Under the pieces are notes generated by a model that saw only the letters and a program-made list of their open reading frames with translations, was not told the origin of the DNA and searched no databases. A stretch of 15,186 nt of DNA from CAYVBJ01 sp964415185 (GTDB lineage Bacteria > Bacteroidota > Rhodothermia > Balneolales > Balneolaceae), in contig CAYPZI010000065.1 in assembly GCA_964415185.1 (NCBI GenBank), forward strand, positions 1 to 15,186, read 5' to 3'. Position 1 is the stretch's first letter, and every line of letters begins with the position of its first letter. A program made the position numbers and the translations under genes. Positions 1 to 6,553 of the stretch are shown one piece after another.

Positions 1-265
1 GAACATCGCCTTCATCAACAAATTCACCGTCTTCAAAATTGATCTCTTCGAGATAACCGCTGACCCTTGCCCTGACGTCCACCCGGTCTATTGCTCGAAA
101 CCTGCCTACATATTCATCCCAAACAGGTACTTCACTGATCAAAGGGTTACTTACAATAACAGAAGGAGGCGGCGGTTCCGGTTGCCGGTTTGAATTGCCA
201 CAAGCTGTTACCAGGATCAATAATGCTAAAAATGCAGCGGGAATGCAGGAATAAGTAAATTTCAT
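1..265 (-). CDS. RND efflux periplasmic adaptor (membrane fusion protein), N-terminal part only
   Basis: The gene starts with ATG at 263-265 and runs off the left edge, so only about 88 residues are visible. The N-terminus is a lipoprotein signal: a basic start (MKFTY), a hydrophobic stretch and a lipobox ending LVTAC, so the mature protein is probably lipid-anchored through that Cys. After a short Pro-rich linker the pattern of AcrA/MexE-type adaptors appears: VPVWDEYVGRFRAID, then a lipoyl-like half-motif VSGYLEEINFEDGEFVDEGD. In this family the adaptor bridges an inner-membrane RND pump and an outer-membrane channel; those genes would be expected to the left, outside the window. It lies 153 bp downstream of a MarR-family regulator on the same strand, a common arrangement for regulated multidrug efflux. 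Family assignment is firm; substrate unknown. Confidence 0.85.
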   Translation of the reverse strand, partial: MKFTYSCIPAAFLALLILVTACGNSNRQPEPPPPSVIVSNPLISEVPVWDEYVGRFRAIDRVDVRARVSGYLEEINFEDGEFVDEGDV

Positions 266-418
266 GAATCAAAAATAAAAAATGGTTTCGTGGTTGAGCA
301 GTTTTTTAAGGTATTCTTATACGTTTATGCTGTTACAATCTATCCGGACACCATCGATATTTAATTTATAATGAATTATTTGTTGAAACACATAATGTTG
401 TTTAAACATTTCATTTTT

Positions 419-898
419 CTACAAAACACCTTTGCTTATTCTTTTACAAAGCTCAGACAGATCCACACAGTCCTGTTTACAAAGAACTTCACCGATATGC
501 TGAAAATACTCACGGATCTGGGTTTCTACTTTCGAGAGCAACTCTACTCCGTTTCGGGTAATTCTATTCATAGACCTTCTGGCATCATCCTGTGAGCGGA
601 ACCGTTCAACGAACTCTCTTTTTTCAAGTTTGTCGATCAGCCGGGTTACATCAGGTGAAGGCTCAATCATCTTGTCGATGATTTCACCCCGTGTCAATGA
701 TTCCGGATGAGTAAGGCAGAGTATTTTCAAAACGAAATACTGGCTTACGCTGATTTCAAACTTTTCGCAAATGCGGCTGATTTCATGCCGGATCATGCTT
801 GCAGTTTTCAAAATATTTTCGACTGCCTGTTGCTCTTCACTAATATCCTTTCGGCTTATGAAATCGAGATTTTCTTTCAGTTTTGTACTTTTTACCAT
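419..898 (-). CDS. MarR-family winged-helix transcriptional regulator
   Basis: A 159-residue protein of normal MarR length. The winged helix covers roughly residues 55-125: SLTRGEIIDKMIEPSPDVTRLIDKLEKR holds the helix-turn-helix, and DDARRSMNRITRNG (about 104-117) is the family's wing signature. Flanking N- and C-terminal helices would form the dimer interface. It has five Cys (44, 61, 140, 144, 151), which might allow redox sensing; that is speculation. I chose the ATG at 896-898. A TTG immediately upstream would add one residue and is less likely. A sigma70-like promoter with an overlapping palindrome lies just upstream, suggesting autorepression. The next gene downstream, same strand, is an RND adaptor, so it probably controls that pump. 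Confidence 0.85.
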   Translation of the reverse strand: MVKSTKLKENLDFISRKDISEEQQAVENILKTASMIRHEISRICEKFEISVSQYFVLKILCLTHPESLTRGEIIDKMIEPSPDVTRLIDKLEKREFVERFRSQDDARRSMNRITRNGVELLSKVETQIREYFQHIGEVLCKQDCVDLSELCKRISKGVL

Positions 899-907
899 CA
901 AAATAAA

Positions 908-953
908 TATGTGTTGTCACACATAAGTTAAAATGACTCAAGCCCAGAGTCAA
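908..953 (-). promoter_or_regulatory. Putative marR promoter with overlapping palindromic operator
   Basis: Read on the minus strand, TTGACT (948-953), a 17-bp spacer and TAACTT (925-930) form a reasonable sigma70-like promoter about 27 bp before the marR start codon. Overlapping the -10 edge and probable start site is the perfect inverted repeat TATGTGT-TGTC-ACACATA (908-925), size and symmetry typical of MarR operators. A second inverted repeat, TGACTC and GAGTCA (934-939 and 947-952), spans spacer and -35. Binding at 908-925 would block RNA polymerase. The promoter is inferred by eye; the palindrome is directly visible. Confidence 0.5.
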
Positions 954-990
954 AAAAAATCCGGCAGACTAACTAAAGCCCGCCGGATTT
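952..990 (-). terminator. Rho-independent terminator reading leftward
   Basis: On the minus strand a perfect 9-bp stem (957-965 with 982-990, core CCGGC/GCCGG) and 16-nt loop is followed directly by a run of eight T. It would stop transcripts arriving from the right, that is from the small gene at 1103-1381, and insulate the marR promoter, whose -35 overlaps the T tract. On the plus strand the same stem has no T run, so it works in one direction. Confidence 0.75.
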
Positions 991-1102
991 GGAAGGATAC
1001 TCCCAAGATGTATCATTGTTTATGTTTTACCCCATAATCTCTCTTCATAAACAATTCCTTATGATGATTTTATCCTTTTAAATTCCGAGGCCATTATGCT
1101 TC

Positions 1103-1381
1103 TCAACGAAAATGGCCTCCGCTACCCCATACCGATAATTCAATTTTTTTATTATTCTTTTCGCTTTTTAAATTATTCGCCAAATAGTTGGAATTTTTGT
1201 CAGGTTCATCAAGACCAAGGCTCAATCCATTAACCGGATTCAATTTTTCAATTTGATAATTAGCCGGTTTACTCTTAACACTAATACCGTCCACGGTTGT
1301 AACTACCCGGGAAGAGAAATTTACAGCAGCTATAATCACGATATAGAAAAAAAATAGAATTAACCTGTAAAATCCATCCAT
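1103..1381 (-). CDS. Small hypothetical protein with N-terminal membrane segment
   Basis: Starting at ATG 1379-1381 this gives 92 residues. A TTG further upstream would give 109, but the ATG version starts directly with a plausible signal or anchor: MDGFYRL followed by the hydrophobic run ILFFFYIVIIAAV. The rest is polar, Lys/Asn-rich, and ends in WGSGGHFR. I recognise no domain. Support for a real gene is indirect: a strong leftward terminator lies downstream at 952-990 with no other gene to serve, and the gene diverges from the response regulator at 1576. Against it: no clear ribosome site, high AT, and a 9-bp hairpin overlapping its stop codon, which suggests the 3' end may be non-coding. 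It may be a spurious ORF. Confidence 0.35.
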   Translation of the reverse strand: MDGFYRLILFFFYIVIIAAVNFSSRVVTTVDGISVKSKPANYQIEKLNPVNGLSLGLDEPDKNSNYLANNLKSEKNNKKIELSVWGSGGHFR

Positions 1382-1484
1382 TTCTGTCACCCAACTTTCC
1401 GGTATTTCAAAATGCAGACCGCAATTATTCAAAACTTAATTGCCAACAGATGTAGGTTAAGGGTTTGTCCGGTTCATATCTATC

Positions 1485-1496
1485 GTGTAATTACAC
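1485..1496. promoter_or_regulatory. Perfect 12-bp palindrome in divergent spacer
   Basis: GTGTAATTACAC lies 80-91 bp upstream of the response regulator start and about 105 bp upstream of the small divergent gene. Its size and position suit a dimeric regulator, possibly the NarL-type regulator itself. A 12-bp AT-rich palindrome can arise by chance, so this is only a candidate. Confidence 0.25.
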
Positions 1497-1575
1497 TAAT
1501 TTTATACCACTGCATAAATAGTCTGTTTTATTTACATTACCTGAAAACCTGACCTAAAAAATAACCGGCATAAAA

Positions 1576-2214
1576 ATGAACCTCTGGATTGTAGAAGATG
1601 ATACTCTGTACACAGAAGCCATGAGTGCCATACTTGAATCTGAAAAGGATATTCAAGTAAGTGCCACTTTCGAGGATGCGGAATCACTTTTGTCTGCCCT
1701 CAACTCTTACAGATCCGAATTTTTGCCGCATGTTATGTTGCTCGACATCAATCTTCCCGGCAAAAGCGGCCTGGAGGTTCTACATGAAATAAAGACGTCT
1801 ATCCCTGAAACTTCGGTAATTATGCTAACGATTTTGGAACACACCGACTTTATTTTCGAAGCTTTCAAAAATGGTGCATCAGGCTACCTTACCAAGGATG
1901 CTGCTCCCGATCTTATTCTGGAAGCGATCCGCCAGGCTCAAAAAGGAGGTTCATTGATGCCGCCAAATGTTGCAGATAAAGTACTCGAACATTTCAGGAA
2001 CCAGAAAAAAAAGAAAGGGAGTTATGGTTTAACGCAGAGGGAGCGGGATGTGCTTGAATTTATGTCGAAAGGAAAATCACAAAAAGAGATAGCAAATCGA
2101 CTCTATATCAGCCCTCACACCGTTAACTCACATACTCAGAATATTTATATGAAACTTCATGTAAATTCGGGGATTGAGGCAATTGCCAAGGCCTTGCGGG
2201 AAAAACTGATCTGA
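1576..2214 (+). CDS. NarL/FixJ-family response regulator (REC-LuxR HTH)
   Basis: A 212-residue two-domain regulator of standard length. The receiver domain (about 1-120) has the acidic pocket E7-D8-D9, phospho-acceptor D57 in MLLDINLPGKSG, switch T85 in VIMLTIL and invariant K107 in GYLTKDA, so it should be phosphorylatable. A Lys-rich linker (144-148) leads to a LuxR-type four-helix HTH (about 150-212): LTQRERDVLEFMSKGKSQKEIA followed by LYISPHTVNSHTQNIYMKL. It should act as a phosphorylation-dependent DNA-binding dimer. No histidine kinase lies in the window, so it is an orphan here; genes on either side give no target. ATG at 1576 gives the complete receiver domain; there is no strong Shine-Dalgarno. 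Confidence 0.92.
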   Translation: MNLWIVEDDTLYTEAMSAILESEKDIQVSATFEDAESLLSALNSYRSEFLPHVMLLDINLPGKSGLEVLHEIKTSIPETSVIMLTILEHTDFIFEAFKNGASGYLTKDAAPDLILEAIRQAQKGGSLMPPNVADKVLEHFRNQKKKKGSYGLTQRERDVLEFMSKGKSQKEIANRLYISPHTVNSHTQNIYMKLHVNSGIEAIAKALREKLI

Positions 2215-2227
2215 ATGGTAATAGTTT

Positions 2228-2249
2228 ACAGGCTACAACAACCTGTTTT
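2228..2249 (+). terminator. Weak hairpin plus T-run after the response regulator
   Basis: ACAGG (2228-2232) and CCTGT (2242-2246) form a short 5-bp stem with a 9-nt loop, ending in TTTT, 14 bp after the stop codon. It is at the right place for a terminator between convergent genes but is weak. I see no convincing terminator for the convergent MFS gene in 2215-2437. Confidence 0.25.
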
Positions 2250-2437
2250 GAGTGAGTAATTGTGTGTTGTTTGTGGTTTGTGGTCAAGCTATGTTAGGGA
2301 CCTACACCTGAACAACAGACTACTGACAACTAACAAAAATGACTTCCTGCTTTACGATGCAAGCTCTATAAATCCTTGTTTCTTTTGCATGGAGTATGGA
2401 GTTCTGAATTTATACATAACCCCGTCTTGATATTACG

Positions 2438-3811
2438 CTAAATCGCCGGATCATCTTCAAATTTTTCATCTAATTCAGTCACTTCAATCCCCAGCTTCTC
2501 TTCCATCTCTTCAAGTGTGATTCCCTTTGTCTCAGGCATGATTTTCCAGACAAAAAGAAGCTGCAACACCATCATGAATGCAAAAAAGGCAAAAATCGGG
2601 CCGCCGCCAAACAACGTTTCAAAATGAACGAAATTCCCTGCTATCAGGGCTGCAAAAATCCAATGAGTACTGCTGCCGAGTGAATTGCCGAACGAGCGTA
2701 CCGAATTCGGAAAAATTTCCGAAATGAAAACCCATATAACGGCACCCTGGCCGATTGCATGAGAAGCGATAAAAATAAATACAAGCACCGGAACGAGATA
2801 CCCCGTAAAAGTTTCCGTGAAAAATGCGTATGAAACAATGGAGAGTGAAAAAATGTATCCGAAGGATCCGATATACATCAGGAAACGCCGGCCAAACTTG
2901 TCAATCAGGGCCAGTCCTATCATCGTAAATACAAGATTTACAACACCGATTCCCACGGTTGAAAGAAGTGCTCCGTCTGCCCCCATTCCCGTTAACGAAA
3001 AGATGCGGGGTGCAAAATAGACAATGGCATTGATTCCCGAAACCTGGTTAAAGAAGGCAAACAAAAATGCAAGAACGATCGGAAATTTATAGCGCTTGCT
3101 GAAAAATTCCCGAAGCGGAGTGGCCCGGCCCGGAGTAAGGTCACTTTCCTGTATTGCCCTGATTGAGGCTTCGGTTTCGTCCGGATTTACGATATCCAGT
3201 ACTTTTCGCGCTTCATCAACTTTGTTTTTGGCTACAATCAGCCAGCGCGGGCTTTCGGGAATCAGAAAAACAAAAATCAAAAAGAGCGCTGCCGGAACAG
3301 CCTCTACACCAAGCATCCACCGCCAGGATTCTTCGAAGCCGGTACCGATCATAAAATTGGAAAAGTAGGCGATTAAAATTCCAAGAACGATATTGAACTG
3401 GAACATGGCCGTTAGGCGTCCGCGTTTGTCGGCCGGTGCAATTTCGGAGATATACATCGGAGCCACTACCGAAGAGGCGCCTACACTTAATCCCCCGATA
3501 AAACGGAAAAACATCAGCGAATAAACCTCCGGCGCCAGTGCCGATCCCGCAGCAGAAATAAGAAAGAGTACAGCGATCCAAATCAGCGTCGGTTTCCGGC
3601 CGAACTTCTGAGCCGGTATGCCGCCAAACAGGGCACCGATAATCGTGCCGTATAAAGCCATGGCTACGGTTTGTCCAAGCATCATATCGCTCAGCTCCCA
3701 CATTCGCTGAATATTCTGCTCACCGCCTGATATGACGGCCGTATCAAACCCGAACAGAAAACCGCCCAATGCGGCAGTTATCGACCATAGAAATATCTTA
3801 TATGTTCTCAT
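2438..3811 (-). CDS. Sugar porter family MFS transporter (XylE/GLUT-like)
   Basis: A 457-residue twelve-helix inner-membrane transporter with all main sugar-porter signatures: GFDTAVISG in helix 1 with D23 (equivalent to the proton-coupling Asp of XylE), GRKP at 71-74, R-X-G-G in FFRFIGGLSVGA (about 101-112), PESPRWL at 185-191 before the central loop, QVSGIN at 256-261 (sugar-binding Gln and Asn), FGRR at 306-309, WVFISEIFP near 360-368, and PETKG at 426-430. The short acidic C-terminal tail is cytoplasmic. Family knowledge points to proton-coupled uptake of a monosaccharide such as glucose or xylose; the exact sugar cannot be read from sequence. It is transcribed alone, separated from the DUF1080 gene upstream by 303 bp containing a mobile-type repeat, and converges with the response regulator. 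Confidence 0.9.
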   Translation of the reverse strand: MRTYKIFLWSITAALGGFLFGFDTAVISGGEQNIQRMWELSDMMLGQTVAMALYGTIIGALFGGIPAQKFGRKPTLIWIAVLFLISAAGSALAPEVYSLMFFRFIGGLSVGASSVVAPMYISEIAPADKRGRLTAMFQFNIVLGILIAYFSNFMIGTGFEESWRWMLGVEAVPAALFLIFVFLIPESPRWLIVAKNKVDEARKVLDIVNPDETEASIRAIQESDLTPGRATPLREFFSKRYKFPIVLAFLFAFFNQVSGINAIVYFAPRIFSLTGMGADGALLSTVGIGVVNLVFTMIGLALIDKFGRRFLMYIGSFGYIFSLSIVSYAFFTETFTGYLVPVLVFIFIASHAIGQGAVIWVFISEIFPNSVRSFGNSLGSSTHWIFAALIAGNFVHFETLFGGGPIFAFFAFMMVLQLLFVWKIMPETKGITLEEMEEKLGIEVTELDEKFEDDPAI

Positions 3812-3916
3812 CCGATTTCATTTGATTAAGAATGTCCTGTTGCTGATCAATGCAGGATAATGTACTTAGAATACAGGGTGTTATACAAATATGGATTTTG
3901 AGATTACAAATTTAAT

Positions 3917-3952
3917 AAGACAGGGAAGAAGTGAAAACGCAAAAGTGAAAAG
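3917..3952 (+). repeat. Short AT-rich dispersed repeat, copy 1
   Basis: AAGACAGG (3917-3924), six extra bases, then GTGAAAACGCAAAAGTGAAA and two more bases to 3952. It matches 14909-14937, where AAGACAGG runs straight into TGAAAACGCAAAACTGAAAA. Both copies are in the same orientation, each beside a copy of the larger CCGCAAG element. Confidence 0.55.
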
Positions 3953-3965
3953 TAATTCCCAATAA

Positions 3966-4088
3966 CCGCAAGTCATCGGATGACTTGTTGATTTCTAATC
4001 ATTTAAATGAATCCTTGCTTGCAAGTCATCCGATGACTCATTTATTTTAAAATCAATCTTTTATAATTACTCTTGCGGATTTTAGGTA
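3966..4088 (+). repeat. MITE/REP-like palindromic element, copy A (spacer 3812-4114)
   Basis: The element begins with CCGCAAG and has the inverse CTTGCGG at 4072-4078, with ten further conserved bases. The left end carries the 19-nt palindrome CAAGTCATCGGATGACTTG (3969-3987); a second, shortened palindrome of the same sequence lies at 4022-4038. The inverted copy at 15050-15182 matches exactly over the left 33 bp (3966-3998) and with two mismatches over the right 49 bp (4040-4088), while the centre differs. No transposase is encoded, so it would be non-autonomous. It occupies most of the spacer between the DUF1080 gene end and the MFS start. The rest of that spacer (3812-3965) holds the MFS upstream region, where I cannot assign a promoter with confidence. 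Confidence 0.8.
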
Positions 4089-4114
4089 ATTATTTAGTGC
4101 ATATAAAATAGCCT

Positions 4115-4978
4115 TTAACAGTCAGAAGGATTGTTCTTCACAAAATAGGATTTGTAGTTGGATGCATCTGCATCCATACATCCTTCCAGGTTAAGCAGCC
4201 GGACCGAACGGATGTCAATGGGATGGCTTTCGCTTTGAAGAGCAATGTAGCCGTTATCGATGATTTTACCGTCTTGCTTTATTTCGGGATCATAACCACT
4301 AACCACTCCCCCGCCAATTTGAGGTTTGGAATATTCAAGTACCACTTCATCATCCAGTATATGCTGAATCAGTGAATCCCCGTAAACGGCCAGTTCAGCA
4401 GTCACCCATTGATCCCCATGATAGGTTTTTGAAGACGAACTGATGCAGTGTTCGGTAACCAATTCCCCGTCCATTACTACATGGGTTCCCGGTGTGCAGA
4501 GATTGGCATTGGACCGCTCATTCTCTCCGTCACCACCCAGTAACTGGTACTCGAGCGAGATTGGAAAATCCTGGTTCAAACCCATGCTTTCGGCTGACTG
4601 CGAGTGAAACATAATGCCGTTATTTCTGAAAGCCCAATCTTCGCCATCCGGCGGCTGTTTGCCCAGAAAGCGGTATTCAACTTTTAACCTGTAATAAGAG
4701 AACGGCTGTTCATAGAAGATGTGTCCAAAGCGATTTTCAAACAGGACATACTCGTCATATCGCACTTTCATCAGGCCATCCTCCACCCGGAAGGTATTGG
4801 CATAATTATCGTTCAACTCATATCCCCGAATTTTCAAATCCCAGCCTTCGAGATTTTGGCCGTTAAAGAGCTCGATCCAGCTTTCGTCTTCTCCGTCTTC
4901 AACCTTATTGTGATTGCATGCTATTAGAAACATGCAGGCTAAAATCACAACAAAATGCCGGTGAGATTTCTCAGGCAT
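4115..4978 (-). CDS. DUF1080 (3-keto-disaccharide hydrolase-like) lipoprotein
   Basis: Counted from ATG 4976-4978, the protein has 287 residues; a TTG 21 bp upstream is possible but would put seven residues before the signal peptide. The start is a lipoprotein signal with lipobox LIAC and lipidated C21. The body is the concanavalin-like DUF1080 fold: WIELFNGQNLEGW (about 34-46) is the family signature, followed by RNNGIMFHSQ, ISLEYQLLGG and NGYIALQSESHPIDIRSVRLL. The tail (CMDADASNYKSYFVKNNPSDC region) is a Cys-bounded extension seen in Bacteroidota relatives. Some PF06439 members hydrolyse 3-keto-glucosides; activity here is unproven. It starts 24 bp after pccB, so is probably cotranscribed with it. 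The link to carboxylation is unclear; the sugar porter downstream makes a carbohydrate role plausible. Confidence 0.82.
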   Translation of the reverse strand: MPEKSHRHFVVILACMFLIACNHNKVEDGEDESWIELFNGQNLEGWDLKIRGYELNDNYANTFRVEDGLMKVRYDEYVLFENRFGHIFYEQPFSYYRLKVEYRFLGKQPPDGEDWAFRNNGIMFHSQSAESMGLNQDFPISLEYQLLGGDGENERSNANLCTPGTHVVMDGELVTEHCISSSSKTYHGDQWVTAELAVYGDSLIQHILDDEVVLEYSKPQIGGGVVSGYDPEIKQDGKIIDNGYIALQSESHPIDIRSVRLLNLEGCMDADASNYKSYFVKNNPSDC

Positions 4979-5002
4979 GTTAGCAGATTTAATTGGCAAG
5001 GG

Positions 5003-6553
5003 TTATAGCGGCAAATTATCATGTTTCCGTTTCGGCACCGAATCGACTTTATTTTGGCACAGCTCAAATGCCCTTATCAGTTTCTCACGGGTATCTTCCG
5101 GCTTGATCACGTCATCAATAAAACCCCGTGCAGCGGCCCGGTACGGATGGGCAAATTCCTTATTATAGCTATCTTCCAGCTCTTTTTGTTTGGCTTTGGG
5201 ATCATCCGCTTTTTCAATCTCTTTCCGGAAGATAATTTCAACTGCGCCTTTTGTTCCCATTACGGCGATTTCAGCCGTTGGCCATGCAACATTGTAATCT
5301 GCCCGGATGTGTTTGGAGTTCATCACATCGTATGCACCACCATACGCTTTCCTGGTGATGACTGTCATTTTGGGTACGGTAGCCTCACAAAATGCGTAAA
5401 GCAGTTTAGCTCCGTGTTTGATGATTCCGCCCCACTCCTGGTCGGTACCAGGCAGAAAGCCCGGTACATCTTCAAAAACGACAAGAGGGATATTGAAAGC
5501 ATCACAAAACCGAACAAAACGGGCGCCCTTTATGGATGAATCGATATCAAGTACGCCTGCAAGCGACAGAGGCTGGTTTGCCACGATCCCGACGGTTCGG
5601 CCGGCCAGCCTGGCAAATCCAACCACAATGTTATCGGCATAGTGCTCGTGCACTTCGTAGAAAGAGTTTTTATCCATCACGCCTTCAATCACTTCTACAA
5701 TATCGTACGGCTTGTTAGGATTTAGCGGAACAATGTCTTTTAATTTTGAGGCTTTTGCAGGATCGGGATCAGCAGACTCCTGCATGGGTACTTTTTCTTC
5801 ACAGTTTTGAGGAAGATAGCTCATAAGTTTACGGATATCCTGGAGACAAAGCGCATCATTTTCAGATGCAAAATGTGCAACCCCTGATTTCGATCCGTGA
5901 GCCAGTGCGCCCCCGAGATCTTCACTTGTAACCTCTTCGTGCGTTACTGTCTTTACCACATTGGGGCCTGTTACAAACATATAGCTGGTGCCTTTCACCA
6001 TGTAAACAAAATCGGTCAGTGCCGGGCTGTATACGGCACCGCCGGCACATGGGCCCATAACCGCCGAAATCTGGGGTATGACTCCCGAAGCCATTGAATT
6101 TCGCCAAAAAACCTCGGCATACCCTCCGAGTGAAGAAACCCCTTCCTGAATCCTGGCGCCGCCGGAGTCATTCAGACCGATTACCGGGGTACCGTTTTTC
6201 ATTGCAAGATCCATAATCTTGCAGATTTTTTCGGCATGGGTTTCACTCAACGACCCGCCGAAAACGGTAAAATCCTGGCTGAAAACATACACCGGCCTTC
6301 CTTCAATTTTACCAAATCCCGTAACCACGCCATCACCAAGGATTTTCTGGCCTTCCAGGCCGAAATTTGAACTCCGGTGGGTTACAAAGGCGTCAATTTC
6401 TACAAATGTCTCTTTATCCAGAAGCAGATCGATTCTCTCACGTGCCGTAAGTTTCCCCTTATCGTGCTGCTTCTCTATTCTTTTTTTTCCTCCCCCTTTT
6501 TTAGATTTTTCACGTAGTTCTTCCAGGTATTCTACTTTTTTGTTTTCAGCCAT
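5003..6553 (-). CDS. pccB: Propionyl-CoA carboxylase beta (carboxyltransferase) subunit
   Basis: A 516-residue carboxyltransferase of typical PccB/MmdA length. It transfers CO2 from carboxybiotin to propionyl-CoA, giving methylmalonyl-CoA in the cytoplasm. N-terminal crotonase-like half: TARERIDLLLD (36-46), FGGSLSETHAEKI (98-110), DSGGARIQEG (129-138) and the oxyanion-hole segment GPCAGGAVYSPA (167-178). C-terminal half: NQPLSLAGVLD (326-336), DVPGFLPGTDQEWGGIIKHGA (362-382), RKAYGGAYDVM (401-411) and AWPTAEIAVMG (423-433). D419 just before this last motif aligns with the Asp linked to propionyl-CoA preference in PccB enzymes, and the RKHDNLPL end resembles mitochondrial PCCB. No biotin carboxylase or biotin carrier gene is nearby, so the alpha subunit must be elsewhere. 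Its ATG overlaps the end of the preceding gene by 8 bp, implying translational coupling. Confidence 0.9.
   Translation of the reverse strand: MAENKKVEYLEELREKSKKGGGKKRIEKQHDKGKLTARERIDLLLDKETFVEIDAFVTHRSSNFGLEGQKILGDGVVTGFGKIEGRPVYVFSQDFTVFGGSLSETHAEKICKIMDLAMKNGTPVIGLNDSGGARIQEGVSSLGGYAEVFWRNSMASGVIPQISAVMGPCAGGAVYSPALTDFVYMVKGTSYMFVTGPNVVKTVTHEEVTSEDLGGALAHGSKSGVAHFASENDALCLQDIRKLMSYLPQNCEEKVPMQESADPDPAKASKLKDIVPLNPNKPYDIVEVIEGVMDKNSFYEVHEHYADNIVVGFARLAGRTVGIVANQPLSLAGVLDIDSSIKGARFVRFCDAFNIPLVVFEDVPGFLPGTDQEWGGIIKHGAKLLYAFCEATVPKMTVITRKAYGGAYDVMNSKHIRADYNVAWPTAEIAVMGTKGAVEIIFRKEIEKADDPKAKQKELEDSYNKEFAHPYRAAARGFIDDVIKPEDTREKLIRAFELCQNKVDSVPKRKHDNLPL

Noticed and set aside
371..595. 74-residue plus-strand ORF
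   Set aside because: It lies mostly antisense to the well-supported marR gene and has no recognisable features.
2319..2338. Degenerate ACTGACA-like repeats, with a similar stretch at 9791-9820
   Set aside because: The units are short and poorly conserved; this may be slippage-type spacer sequence common in such genomes and is not a definable element here.
3835..3857. Imperfect palindrome around TGATCA upstream of the MFS gene
   Set aside because: The arms TCCTG/CAGGA are off-centre by one base and inner pairing is poor; too weak to call an operator.
3966..4088. CRISPR-like repetition in copy A because two CAAGTCATC palindromes occur close together
   Set aside because: There are only two unequal copies with no regular spacers, and the same unit recurs as the end of a dispersed element.
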